From an uncultured Bacteroidota bacterium (GTDB lineage Bacteria; Bacteroidota; Ignavibacteria; UBA10030; UBA8401): 64,000 bases of DNA. The position numbers and the translations under genes were made by a program. The stretch spans positions 1 to 64,000 of the forward strand of contig CALETH010000028.1 in NCBI GenBank assembly GCA_937920105.1. Direction: 5' to 3'. The notes beneath the pieces are model-generated. The model was not told the DNA's origin and did not search any database. It saw nothing but the letters and a program-made list of their open reading frames with translations. Shown in pieces: positions 44,202-53,149 of this stretch; the first letter of the stretch is position 1; the number at the start of each line of letters is the position of its first letter.

Positions 44202-45050
44202 TTATTTGTATTCAAAAAACCCTTTTCCGGATTTTTTTCCTAAATATCCTGCAGCAACCATTTTTTTCAACAATGGACATGGACGATATTTTGAATCTCC
44301 CAAACCATCATACAATACATTCATAATAGAAAGACATACATCTAAACCAATAAAATCCGCAAGGGTTAACGGACCCATAGGATGATTCATTCCTAATTTC
44401 ATTACCGTATCAATTGCTTCGGGAGTTGCAACGCCTTCCATCACACAATACATTGCTTCATTTAACATCGGCAACAAAATTCTGTTAGAAATAAATCCGG
44501 GATAATCATTTACTTCTACCGGAACTTTTTCTAATTTTTCTGAAAGTGTTTTTACGGTTTGATATGTTTCATTGGAAGTTGCAAGTCCACGAATAACTTC
44601 TACCAATTTCATTATTGGTACGGGATTCATAAAGTGCATTCCAATTACTTTTTCGGGACGTTTTGTTACTGCGGCAATTTCTGTAATGGATATTGATGAT
44701 GTGTTGGATGCTAAAATTGCATTCGCTGGAGCATTGGCATCTATCGTTTTAAAAATCTCCAGTTTAATATTTTTATTTTCTGTTGCGGCTTCTATAATAA
44801 GGTCTGCGTTTTTTACAGATTCGTTAAGATTTGTTTTGAGGGAAATTTTTTTAAGTGTATTTTCTTTTTGTTCGGCAGTAAGTGTTCCCTTTTTTACTTG
44901 TCGTTCTAAATTTGCAGAAATTGTGTTGAGTGCTTTTTCCAAAAATTCTTGTTTGATATCATTAAGAATGACGTTGAAACCATATTGTGCAAAAACGTGA
45001 GCAATTCCGTTTCCCATTGTTCCTGCACCAATTACTGTAATGTTGTTCAT
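44202..45050 (-). CDS. hbd: 3-hydroxybutyryl-CoA dehydrogenase
   Basis: A 282-residue NAD(P)-dependent 3-hydroxyacyl-CoA dehydrogenase. The Rossmann motif VIGAGTMGNGIAHVFA (residues 5-20), the catalytic His in GMHFMNPVPIMKLVE, Glu in LVEVIRG and Asn in PGFISNRILLPMLNEA are intact; the C-terminal helical domain has MNHPMGPLTLADFIGLDVC. It works in beta-oxidation or in the reverse, butyrate-forming direction. Its ATG and leader (GGAATTTC-type) are an exact copy of those of the gene just upstream (direct repeat 45052-45080). Confidence 0.95.
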   Translation of the reverse strand: MNNITVIGAGTMGNGIAHVFAQYGFNVILNDIKQEFLEKALNTISANLERQVKKGTLTAEQKENTLKKISLKTNLNESVKNADLIIEAATENKNIKLEIFKTIDANAPANAILASNTSSISITEIAAVTKRPEKVIGMHFMNPVPIMKLVEVIRGLATSNETYQTVKTLSEKLEKVPVEVNDYPGFISNRILLPMLNEAMYCVMEGVATPEAIDTVMKLGMNHPMGPLTLADFIGLDVCLSIMNVLYDGLGDSKYRPCPLLKKMVAAGYLGKKSGKGFFEYK

Positions 45051-45051
45051 A

Positions 45052-45080
45052 GAAATTCCTTATTGTGTTTTTAAGATTTT
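45052..45080. repeat. 29-bp direct repeat, copy 1
   Basis: Identical to 45567-45595. Starts GAAATTCCTTATTGTG and ends AAGATTTT; it is the leader of hbd. See copy 2. Confidence 0.9.
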
Positions 45081-45086
45081 TGTAAA

Positions 45087-45566
45087 TTACGATGGGATTT
45101 TTTGCATGTGTTTACCAATATTCCCAGTAGACCAATAATGTTCAAGTTCAAAAAAAAGTTTTAATAAATTGTCCACGACTTCTTTCGTTGAACATAATTT
45201 TGGCTTACCAAATAAACGCTGAAATAATGTATTATCTTGACGAAACCATTTTCGTGAAGAAAAACGTCCTTTACGAGGTTGAAGATGTCCACTATCTGGT
45301 AACCAAGACGCAAAAATATTTTCGGGAGTCATAAATTTCGTACCAATCATTTCTCCATTGGAATTGCATGTACCATAATTAATTCGAAATCTTGCCATAC
45401 CATATTTATCCCATTGAATCTCAAAAATATGAACCTGTTGGTTAGCCCAACGTCGAAATACCCAAAAAAAACGAGGTTCACGTAAGTCTACAATAAAACC
45501 ACGTTCTTGAACTATAGGGAAAAAACATTGCTTAATCTCGTTTCGAAGCGGTGCAGTCTTAGCCAT
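45087..45566 (-). CDS. DUF4304-like small protein in direct-repeat cassette
   Basis: A 159-residue protein with many aromatic residues. RNEIKQCFFPIVQERGFIVD, FWVFRRWANQQVHIFEIQWD and RFRINYGTCN recall the DUF4304 fold (an N-terminal helix, then strands pairing F.r..... with v..fQ and f.vn.g), a family often seen near toxin or immunity genes; assignment is tentative. No signal peptide. It is bracketed by a 29-bp direct repeat, and its start codon context duplicates that of hbd, so it looks like a captured cassette between fic and hbd. Confidence 0.65.
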   Translation of the reverse strand: MAKTAPLRNEIKQCFFPIVQERGFIVDLREPRFFWVFRRWANQQVHIFEIQWDKYGMARFRINYGTCNSNGEMIGTKFMTPENIFASWLPDSGHLQPRKGRFSSRKWFRQDNTLFQRLFGKPKLCSTKEVVDNLLKLFFELEHYWSTGNIGKHMQKIPS

Positions 45567-45595
45567 GAAATTCCTTATTGTGTTTTTAAGATTTT
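45567..45595. repeat. 29-bp direct repeat, copy 2
   Basis: Identical to 45052-45080. Here it encodes the last residues of Fic (KILKTQ and stop) and supplies the leader of the DUF4304-like gene, so the same sequence has two roles. Confidence 0.9.
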
Positions 45596-46660
45596 CATAA
45601 GTTGATGATTGAGATAAAATTTTTCTTTCCCGACAATTTCACTTTTCAAAAAGCCCTTTTTTTCTAACGTTTGCAAATATGTTCCGGATGTTTTGATATT
45701 TCCTAATCCGGCTTTTTCAATAAATGTTCTTTTAGTATAAGGAAGCCGAAATAAAATTTCCAATAAATCTCGTGAATACATTTTTGGTAATTGCTTTTGA
45801 ATTTTTTCTCCCATTGCTTGCATCAGATTTTCTATTTTAGCAATACGTTCTCTTCCGCTTTTTGCCGTTACTTCAATCATATCCAAAATATAAAACACCC
45901 AATCTTCCCACGCTTTTTTTTCTGTAACATTTTTTAATTTGAGATAATATTCATTTTTATTTTTTAAGATGTAACTGCTTAAATACAACGATGGAAGTTC
46001 CATCAATCCACAAAGTTGCAAATATAATAAAAGAATAATTCTTCCTGTTCTTCCATTACCATCAAAGAAGGGATGGATTGCTTCAAATTGATAATGGATA
46101 AATGCTAATTTAATGAGTGGGTCAATTTCATCTTCAAGATGAATAAATTGTTCTAACGCTTTCAATTTTTCACGGATAATGGTTTCACCATCTGGTGGCG
46201 TATAAATTACTTTTTGTGTTACAGGATTCTTTAATTGTGTTCCAGGGAAATTTCGTATTCCTGTTTGATTTTCTTTTATAATTCTCATCAAAGCAATAAA
46301 AAGATTTGTTGTGAGTAACGGTTTCTTTTGTATTTGCTCAACGCCATACCACAGTGCATCTTTGTAATGGATTACTTCTTTTGTTGCAGGGTCTTCCGTT
46401 TGTTTATCAGTAATAGCAGATTTGAATAAATCATCTTGTGTGGTGATAATATTTTCAATTGCAGAACTTGCTTGTGCTTCTTGCAAGTTAATGGTATCTA
46501 TAAAAAGTAATGGATTGGGTAAATTAGTGATTGCTCCTTTAAGTTCTGATAATGCCCTACTGGATGAAATAAGTTTTTTAAGAATGGCTTTTGTTTCTAT
46601 ATTAATTTTGGGTGGTAAATCTGGTAAAGCGTTGTAAGGTTTTAAAGGATTATAATTCAT
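45575..46660 (-). CDS. Fic family protein (AMPylator-type)
   Basis: A 361-residue class II Fic protein. The inhibitory helix motif S-x3-E-N is SSAIEN (Ser65, Glu69, Asn70), the catalytic loop is HPFFDGNGRTGR (196-207) with His196, and NFPGTQLKNPVTQK with YTPPDG forms the flap that positions the target. A winged-helix domain occupies residues about 310-361. Such proteins AMPylate and often de-AMPylate targets such as gyrase. The frame runs to 46768, but those 36 residues are translations of a hairpin cluster; ATG 46660 is used. Confidence 0.93.
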   Translation of the reverse strand: MNYNPLKPYNALPDLPPKINIETKAILKKLISSSRALSELKGAITNLPNPLLFIDTINLQEAQASSAIENIITTQDDLFKSAITDKQTEDPATKEVIHYKDALWYGVEQIQKKPLLTTNLFIALMRIIKENQTGIRNFPGTQLKNPVTQKVIYTPPDGETIIREKLKALEQFIHLEDEIDPLIKLAFIHYQFEAIHPFFDGNGRTGRIILLLYLQLCGLMELPSLYLSSYILKNKNEYYLKLKNVTEKKAWEDWVFYILDMIEVTAKSGRERIAKIENLMQAMGEKIQKQLPKMYSRDLLEILFRLPYTKRTFIEKAGLGNIKTSGTYLQTLEKKGFLKSEIVGKEKFYLNHQLMKILKTQ

Positions 46661-46700
46661 ACAATATTTTTCTAAAAAATGCTGTTTTTTTGTATTTCCG

Positions 46701-46765
46701 AACGAGGGCAAAAAATCGCTTTTTTTGCCCTCGTTTAAAAAACGAGGGCGTTTGTTGCCCTCGTT
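46701..46765. promoter_or_regulatory. four-arm switchable hairpin cluster before fic
   Basis: AACGAGGGC and its complement GCCCTCGTT alternate four times (A 46701, B 46727, C 46741, D 46757). A-B can extend to a 15-bp stem with a 5-nt loop, C-D forms a 9-bp stem with 7-nt loop, and B-C forms a competing 9-bp stem. On the minus strand the D-C hairpin is followed by a run of T, so it can terminate lat transcripts before fic. Confidence 0.75.
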
Positions 46766-46780
46766 CAAAAATAATATTAT

Positions 46781-48112
46781 TTACATATTTTTTAATATTT
46801 CGCTAATACTTTTTAATCCTTCACTCAATTCTTCTTTTTGAATAATCAATGGAGTTCTAAAGCGAATAGATTTTTCTCCACATCCTAAAAGAATAACTCC
46901 GCGTTCGTACATTGTTTTTCGAAATTCATTTCTGTGTTCTACAGTATCAAAATCCATTGCACACATTAAACCACGTCCGCGTGGATTAGAAATGAGTTTA
47001 GGAAATTCTTGTGAAAGTGATTGAAGTTCTTGTAATAAAAACTCACCTTGAACTTTTGCATTTTCTACTAATTGTTCTTCTTCAATGATTTCCATAATTT
47101 TTGTGAAGCGAACCATATCAACCAAATTTCCACCAAAGGTAGAATTTATTCTGCTTGCTTTATGAAAAACATTTTCCGGAACATCATCTATTTTTTTGCT
47201 GCTCATAAAACCACAGATGTGTGTTTTCTTTCCAAAGGACATTAAATCCGGTTGCACAAAATATTCGTGTACCCACATTTTTCCTGTTAAACCAATTCCC
47301 GTTTGCACTTCATCAAAAATTAAGAGAATTTCATTTTCATCGCAAAGTTGGCGAAGTTGCAATAAAAATTCTTTGCGAAAATGATTATCTCCACCTTCGG
47401 CTTGAATTGGTTCAATAATTAAGGCAGCAATATCATCTGGATTTTTTTTAATTGCTTCTTTAATTTGCTGAATTGCTGTTTGTTCTTCTTTTTCTACTTT
47501 TTTTAAATTTTCTTCTGTAAAAGGAAATTGCATTGCGGGATTGTGAATTCTTGGCCATTGAAATTTCGGAAAATAATTTGTCTTAACAGGGTCTGTATTA
47601 GTTAATGAAATTGTATAACCACTGCGTCCGTGAAAGGCCTGACGAAAATGAATAACTTGCATTCCCTTTTCTTCTTTATATCCTTTTGCAAAATTTTTTC
47701 GCACCTTCCAATCAAAAGCCGTTTTCATTGCATTTTCATTGGCTAATGCACCACCATCAACAAAAAAAACATAAGGTAAATATTGCGGCTGAACTACACG
47801 AGCAAATGTTTCTGCAAATTCTGCCATTTCCACTGTATAGACATCAGAATTGGATGGTTTATTCACAGCAACATCAGCAAGTTTTTCTTTAAACTCTTTT
47901 GATGTGAGTTTTGGATGATTCATTCCTAATGCGGATGAACCAAAAAAAGAGAAAAAATCTAAAAACCATTTTTTATTTTTTGAATCGTAGAGACGGCAAC
48001 CTTGACTTTTTTTCAAATCCAACACCATACCAAAACCATCTGCCAACATGTGTTTTGAAAGTGTAGTATGAACTTCTTGAGGTTGAATTGTGATATGAGA
48101 GAACGTTTTCAT
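46781..48112 (-). CDS. lat: L-lysine 6-transaminase
   Basis: A 443-residue class III PLP aminotransferase of the lysine epsilon-aminotransferase type, moving the 6-amino group of lysine to 2-oxoglutarate to form aminoadipate semialdehyde (piperideine-6-carboxylate). FDEVQTGIGLTGKMWVHEY holds the PLP Asp, SFGKKTHICGFM the PLP-bound Lys, RINSTFGGNLVDMVR the phosphate site; FVDGGALANENAMKTAFDWK is typical of LAT. Probably used for lysine breakdown. It is transcribed alone, with hairpins after the stop. Confidence 0.93.
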   Translation of the reverse strand: MKTFSHITIQPQEVHTTLSKHMLADGFGMVLDLKKSQGCRLYDSKNKKWFLDFFSFFGSSALGMNHPKLTSKEFKEKLADVAVNKPSNSDVYTVEMAEFAETFARVVQPQYLPYVFFVDGGALANENAMKTAFDWKVRKNFAKGYKEEKGMQVIHFRQAFHGRSGYTISLTNTDPVKTNYFPKFQWPRIHNPAMQFPFTEENLKKVEKEEQTAIQQIKEAIKKNPDDIAALIIEPIQAEGGDNHFRKEFLLQLRQLCDENEILLIFDEVQTGIGLTGKMWVHEYFVQPDLMSFGKKTHICGFMSSKKIDDVPENVFHKASRINSTFGGNLVDMVRFTKIMEIIEEEQLVENAKVQGEFLLQELQSLSQEFPKLISNPRGRGLMCAMDFDTVEHRNEFRKTMYERGVILLGCGEKSIRFRTPLIIQKEELSEGLKSISEILKNM

Positions 48113-48302
48113 AGTTTTACCTTTTGAGATTAGAGTTTATAAAATTCTTGTTTTTGAATAATACAATACCATCTCTTTTCTCAAAAGAATTCTTGATGCT
48201 CGTATAACGATATGATATAGGGACGTCCTAACATAAGAGAAATGTTTTCTTTAATTTAAGAAATTTTTTGAAGGAAAAACAGATTATCACCTACAAAATA
48301 CA

Positions 48303-48330
48303 AAGGTTCAACAAAGTATTGTTGAACCTT
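48303..48330 (-). terminator. probable terminator after histidine kinase gene
   Basis: 12-bp perfect stem AAGGTTCAACAA/TTGTTGAACCTT with a 4-nt loop, 30 nt beyond the kinase stop on the minus strand; the T-tract after it is weak (TGTATTTTG). Confidence 0.5.
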
Positions 48331-48359
48331 ATCACAAAAAAAAATCTTTTTATTTTATT

Positions 48360-49589
48360 TTATTCCAATGGCAATACAATAAAAAACTCATTCATCTGAT
48401 TTTCACTCACACGATATCCCAACGTACCGTTGTGTTTTTCTATCATCATTTTTGAGTAATGAAGTCCAATGCCTTTGCTGTACACTGAATGTTTTTCTGG
48501 TGAAGCATATTTTTCAAACAACGTTGTTTGCTGTTCTTCAGAAATAACTTCTCCAGAATTACGGAATGAGAAAATTACTTCCCTATTTTTTGTAATAATA
48601 TCTATTTCGATACTTCCATCCTGCTTTGTATGTTGATACGCATTGGAAAGAAGATTTTCCCACACTAACTCTATATATTGACGGTCTACCAAAGCACTAT
48701 CATTTTTATCATAAGACATGGTAAAACGAATATTTTTTTCTTGAAATTTTGTTTCCCAATTTTTTTTGATGCCTTCTACTATTTCTTCTATTTGAATTTT
48801 CTCTTTTCTCAAATATAATTCTGTTTCCGAAAAAACATTAATGAGATTTCCCACCATTCTATTAATATGCTTTTGGTCATCCAAAAGACCTTCTATTCTT
48901 TTATCACTTCCATTACGCAATTTTAATGATGATAGATGAATAATACTTGTCTGAATTTTATTTTTAACATCATGAGCAAATACTTTTATAAAATATTGAT
49001 TCTTTTGATTGGTTGCTTGTTCTCTCTTTCGCAAATTATTAATAAAAATATTATACAATCCTCCCATAATAATAGAAAAGATGAGAGAAATGGATACAAT
49101 GTACATCTGCAAAAAATTTATTGGTACACCTGAAAGTACTGTTAAAAGGTTATGTAAAAAAAGTGAAACAATTGCAGGAAGGAAAAATTCTTTTCCTGTG
49201 GATTCTGCCATAATTGCGATTGCGGTATTGCAAATAATAATGATTCCAAAATACGGACTGTAAAATCCTTCGCCTGAAACAATTGTCATCAACGTTATAC
49301 TCATACAAGCAAATAAATATCCTACGATAATCAGAGGAGAAATATATTTTTCCAAAATTTTTGTCCGCAAACAAAATATTGCAACACAATAGATAATAAA
49401 CGATGAACGAATTATAAGAAATGCTTCCCAATGGTTGTGATAATATATCACATCCATAATAAAGTATGCAAGGAAATATGCCAGTGCGGCAGTGATATGA
49501 AGAAACGCTGAAAGATTTTGTCTATCGGTGAGTTTGATTTTTTCTGTAGAAAAATCAAAAGAAGAAATTATTTTTGAAGAATTTATCAT
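48360..49589 (-). CDS. membrane sensor histidine kinase
   Basis: A 409-residue kinase. Residues about 25-190 hold six hydrophobic helices (such as AALAYFLAYFIMDVIYY and LIIVGYLFACMSITLMTIV) without a large extracytoplasmic loop; then the phosphoacceptor region FAHDVKNKIQTSIIHL, N box WENLLSNAYQHTKQDG, and G box KGIGLHYSKMMIEKHNG. The frame extends to 49652 but overlaps the ATP-grasp gene; ATG 49589 leaves a 7-nt gap and is preferred. No response regulator is adjacent. It is the last gene of the operon that begins with an R-M system. Confidence 0.9.
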   Translation of the reverse strand: MINSSKIISSFDFSTEKIKLTDRQNLSAFLHITAALAYFLAYFIMDVIYYHNHWEAFLIIRSSFIIYCVAIFCLRTKILEKYISPLIIVGYLFACMSITLMTIVSGEGFYSPYFGIIIICNTAIAIMAESTGKEFFLPAIVSLFLHNLLTVLSGVPINFLQMYIVSISLIFSIIMGGLYNIFINNLRKREQATNQKNQYFIKVFAHDVKNKIQTSIIHLSSLKLRNGSDKRIEGLLDDQKHINRMVGNLINVFSETELYLRKEKIQIEEIVEGIKKNWETKFQEKNIRFTMSYDKNDSALVDRQYIELVWENLLSNAYQHTKQDGSIEIDIITKNREVIFSFRNSGEVISEEQQTTLFEKYASPEKHSVYSKGIGLHYSKMMIEKHNGTLGYRVSENQMNEFFIVLPLE

Positions 49590-49596
49590 GCAAGAA

Positions 49597-50772
49597 TTAT
49601 TCGTGATATGCCAAACTTGAACCAACCCATCGTTGACCTTTGTTGAATGCAACTCCCATCATTTTTCCTTTACTCATTCGCACAAGATTATTGACTAACA
49701 TTGGTTTTTCATTCCAGATAAACATCATTCTGATTTCTGCTTTGGAAAATCCTTCCGGAGTTTCTACAAGTGGTGTATATTCTACTTTTTTTTGTAAAAG
49801 ATAATGCTCTTTATTTTGAATTGCAGAAAGTTTTTCTGGTGTTACTTCTACTTCAACTCCTAAACCAGCAAATGAATACAGTGGTTTCAAAACGTAGTTT
49901 TGTAAGTCGAAAGGGAGATTTTTTATTTCACTCAATATATAAGCAGGTGGAACGTACTGGCTTTTCAAAAATGGCAGTGTGTGTTTGCTAATTCTAAAAT
50001 ACCAGTTTGGATGTCCGAGCCATTCTACATCCAACTCTTCAGTAAAACGAAATTCGCATGGTGGATTTTTTCGTTCTAATTCATCAAAAATTACTCTATT
50101 ATAAATTCGTTCAATAGGAATTTCTTTTCCGTTTTTGTAATAAAATAATTTCTTGCCTCGTTTTTTTATTTTGGTTACACAAACGGATTCTATTCCAAGC
50201 AGTGTTTCTGTGCAAGCAAAATCTATTCTCGTTTTTTGATTTTCCGGTTCTATTTCTAATAGAATAACATTTTCAGAATTGCTTTTTCCAAGGATGGTTT
50301 TCTTTAAAAGTTGCAAATATGTTTCATCATTCAATCCACTAAAATATGTTGTGTAATTTTGTGGGATGGAAAAATATTTTTCAGTTGTTTTTTTGAGGAA
50401 TGGTTGAAAACCATAGAGCGATGGAAAGCCCTGTAGTTCTATTAATTGCGGAAAAAATTCTCCGTTTTCATTTTTACAAATAGCAAAATCTACTTGTAGA
50501 AATATGGGATGTGATGTTTCGTTGGGAACGATGAGATGCTGAGGAATTGCTTTTGTAGAATAGTCAAAAAATGTTTTGGTTTGTAATTGATTGACTATCT
50601 CGTACGAGGCATCAACAAGTTTTTGTGTTAATTCTTTGGAGAGAAAAAGTGGCGTTTCGGAAACTGCAAAATCTATTGGATATTTATAGGTAGTGTGAAG
50701 TTCTTGCATGAATGCCGAATATGTTTTTTCAGAAAATTCGGCGTTGTATTTTTTTCGTAAGGAAGGGAGCAT
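49597..50772 (-). CDS. ATP-grasp-like protein of unknown substrate
   Basis: A 391-residue cytosolic protein. The C-terminal half shows ATP-grasp features: QNYVLKPLYSFAGLGVEVEV (Lys and glycine-rich ATP loop, residues about 288-307), HYLLQKKVEYTP, AEIRMMFIWNEKPMLVNNLVRMSKGKM with acidic/Asn metal site residues. The N-terminal half (FLQVDFAICKNENGEFFPQL, then LIELQGFPSLYGFQ) may bind the carboxylate substrate. I do not recognise a named family. It lies 8 nt after the TdeIII-like nuclease gene and 7 nt before the kinase. Confidence 0.72.
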   Translation of the reverse strand: MLPSLRKKYNAEFSEKTYSAFMQELHTTYKYPIDFAVSETPLFLSKELTQKLVDASYEIVNQLQTKTFFDYSTKAIPQHLIVPNETSHPIFLQVDFAICKNENGEFFPQLIELQGFPSLYGFQPFLKKTTEKYFSIPQNYTTYFSGLNDETYLQLLKKTILGKSNSENVILLEIEPENQKTRIDFACTETLLGIESVCVTKIKKRGKKLFYYKNGKEIPIERIYNRVIFDELERKNPPCEFRFTEELDVEWLGHPNWYFRISKHTLPFLKSQYVPPAYILSEIKNLPFDLQNYVLKPLYSFAGLGVEVEVTPEKLSAIQNKEHYLLQKKVEYTPLVETPEGFSKAEIRMMFIWNEKPMLVNNLVRMSKGKMMGVAFNKGQRWVGSSLAYHE

Positions 50773-50780
50773 AAATTTAA

Positions 50781-51557
50781 TTATTGATTGTATCGTGAAA
50801 AATAATTATCTATTTCGGTTCGTAGTTCAATTCCAACTTTTTCAAAAATAGTAAGTAATTGTTGATATGTACCTTCTCCACCAAGAAAATCCCAAAATTC
50901 GTTTGCTACTTTTAACTCATTTTCTAAATCCAACATTCCTCTCATTGTCCAACGATTATAGGGTTGCGGTTCATACGGATTATACGGTATTGCGACAAGT
51001 GAATGAACTTTTGCTTTTGGCTCATTGGCAAGTGTTACAGCTACCCACTCTAAAAGAGTTCGTTTAAATTCTTTAAAACCGCCTGCATTGGGTTTTGCTG
51101 TTTTTATATCAAAAAGAAAAATTTGATTATTCTTATCTACTAATTTTATATCTACTTTTGTTGGTTTTACAGTAATCATTTTTCCTTTTCTACAAACATT
51201 TCTAATTTTTTCTATTTCTGAATTTTTATTTGGTGAGGTTTTTGCTGTCGTAAGTCCATCCATAATTTGTTGGATAACTTTTTGTGCTTCTTCACTTATT
51301 TCAGTTCCTGCTGTTGCTTGTGATGTTACTTCTTTAAAATTTGTTAATGCTAAGGCCACAGCGACTGGCTCAAAAATGCTTGTACCAAAATTTGTATTAA
51401 GAGAATGTATAAATGAAAACAACGCCATTCTATCTTTACCTAAAAGACGTGTATGAAATGGCATTGATGCTGGTTCTGGCTTATAGTTTTGAAATTTACG
51501 TCGTAAATTTTCTTTAAGAACAGTTTCTATTTGTTGAATTTGTAATTTTTCTAACAA
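50781..51557 (-). CDS. type II restriction endonuclease, TdeIII-like
   Basis: A 258-residue nuclease. PD-(D/E)xK-type residues are in KPTKVDIKLVD and FLFDIKTAKPNAGGFKEFKR (Asp...Asp-Ile-Lys), followed by LLEWVAVTLANEP and VAIPYNPYEPQPYNRW, blocks typical of the TdeIII family. From memory TdeIII recognises GGNCC; that specificity is not verifiable here. The start is TTG (51557), overlapping the methyltransferase stop by 7 nt; the next Met is at residue 32, inside conserved sequence, so TTG is likely real and could keep nuclease levels low. Confidence 0.82.
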   Translation of the reverse strand: MLEKLQIQQIETVLKENLRRKFQNYKPEPASMPFHTRLLGKDRMALFSFIHSLNTNFGTSIFEPVAVALALTNFKEVTSQATAGTEISEEAQKVIQQIMDGLTTAKTSPNKNSEIEKIRNVCRKGKMITVKPTKVDIKLVDKNNQIFLFDIKTAKPNAGGFKEFKRTLLEWVAVTLANEPKAKVHSLVAIPYNPYEPQPYNRWTMRGMLDLENELKVANEFWDFLGGEGTYQQLLTIFEKVGIELRTEIDNYFSRYNQ

Positions 51558-53137
51558 GACTTTACTTCTTTCAAATGAAAAATTATTTCCGCATACGCTG
51601 TTTTATCTTTTTCTGTACGGTTTAATACGGGACGTTTAAATTGATTAACGATTTTCATTTCTGCTTTTTCTGCAATTATTGGATATAAGTTAAATTTATC
51701 ATTAGAAACTAAAAATATATTATAATTTTCTTCTAAATATTGTTTGCAATTATTTAATACAGCGGAAATTCCATCCACATATAAACGTTGTGCTTCTTTT
51801 GTTTGTTTTTTTGCAAGTGGTCCTATTTCCAATTCATCATTTCGCTCAAAACCAAATAAATCGTATGCGTACGCATGTTGTTCATGATAATCAATTAATC
51901 CAACATACGGAGGCGAAGAAAAAATTCCTTGAATTTTCTTTTCTTTTACTATTGCAGCAAATGCTGGAAATATTTTTTGCAGTTGTTTATAAATATCAAT
52001 AGTACGAGAATCTCCTGTTAAACATATTTGATTGGTATTTGTTCGTAGTGAGGTAAATTCGCTTAATCGTTTTATGGTATCTTTGGAATATCGTTCCCAC
52101 CAATCATACATAGAAAAAAGCGGTTTACAAATTTTTCCATGTTTTGCACAATAATAAGTACTGGTAATTGGTTCAATTAATGTTGCTAAATCAGCATGAG
52201 TTGTTGCCCTACAAGTTCTCACCGTTCTACTTAAAATAATACTTACTATTTTTTTAACTTGTGAATTTTTGATGGATTTTACTAATTCAAAAACAAAATC
52301 GATTTCTTTTCTTACTGGATACAAGTACCATGTATCCAAAAAAGTTTTTTTGTTTTTTTGCTGTATTTGAATAGAAAATTGTTTTACTAGTTTTTGAAAT
52401 ATGGGTTGGAATTTTTGAACTTTATCTTGTGTGTATTCCAATTCATTTATTTTTTTTTCTTTCAGCCAATGTTTATAATCGGGTGATGGAAAGTATGTGT
52501 TATTAAAGGTGGTGAGTTTTTCTAGAAGTGCTTCCTCAAATTGTCTGTTGGAATGACTTGCAATAAATTGTTGTAGTTTGGAAGAAATATTTTTTACTTC
52601 AATAAGTATATCTGATAAATTATAATGAGCAATTTTTGCATTGGAAATGTGTGTATTAAATGCAGAAACATCTATACCAATTGCATGAATTCCTAATTCA
52701 TTGGCTTGCACTAAAGTTGTTCCACTTCCACAAAATGGGTCAAGAACAATATCTCCTGCTTGAAAATATTTTTCTTTTTTAAATTCATCTGTATGATTAT
52801 CTAAAAAATATTCCACAAGTTGTGGAATAAATTTTCCTTTATAAGGATGTAATCGATGAACATGTTTTGTAGTTTCTGCTTCTTTTAAATAATCAAATGA
52901 TAAATTCCAATTCAAATCATTGCCAAGTTGTTTTTTCCAATTTAATTCTCGTTTTCCGTAAAATGATTCATAGTATTTACGTAATTCATCTTTTTTAATC
53001 AAAGGATTTCCATTATTACCTACTTTTTTAATTTTTCCGTAATTAATCAAATAAGTAATATTAGACGTTGTTACATTTTTGTTCAAATGTTCCGACGCCC
53101 AAATGCTTGCTTCTTTTATTGTTAAAAAATCGTTCAT
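51551..53137 (-). CDS. DNA methyltransferase of TdeIII-like R-M system
   Basis: A 528-residue DNA methyltransferase. An N-terminal excisionase-like helix-turn-helix (residues about 4-55: LTIKEASIWASEHLNKNVTT) is followed by RLHPYKGKFIPQLVEYFL, SAM motif I DPFCGSGTTLVQANELG (133-149) and motif IV SSPPYVGLIDYHEQH (about 403). Motif I preceding IV by some 260 residues puts a large target-recognition region between them. The HTH could regulate the operon. It protects the site cut by the overlapping downstream nuclease. Confidence 0.88.
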   Translation of the reverse strand: MNDFLTIKEASIWASEHLNKNVTTSNITYLINYGKIKKVGNNGNPLIKKDELRKYYESFYGKRELNWKKQLGNDLNWNLSFDYLKEAETTKHVHRLHPYKGKFIPQLVEYFLDNHTDEFKKEKYFQAGDIVLDPFCGSGTTLVQANELGIHAIGIDVSAFNTHISNAKIAHYNLSDILIEVKNISSKLQQFIASHSNRQFEEALLEKLTTFNNTYFPSPDYKHWLKEKKINELEYTQDKVQKFQPIFQKLVKQFSIQIQQKNKKTFLDTWYLYPVRKEIDFVFELVKSIKNSQVKKIVSIILSRTVRTCRATTHADLATLIEPITSTYYCAKHGKICKPLFSMYDWWERYSKDTIKRLSEFTSLRTNTNQICLTGDSRTIDIYKQLQKIFPAFAAIVKEKKIQGIFSSPPYVGLIDYHEQHAYAYDLFGFERNDELEIGPLAKKQTKEAQRLYVDGISAVLNNCKQYLEENYNIFLVSNDKFNLYPIIAEKAEMKIVNQFKRPVLNRTEKDKTAYAEIIFHLKEVKSC

Positions 53138-53149
53138 TGTTCTAAAATA

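Noticed and set aside
46661..46768. 36-residue extension of Fic
   Set aside because: Translation of the four-arm hairpin cluster; family homology starts at the ATG 46660.
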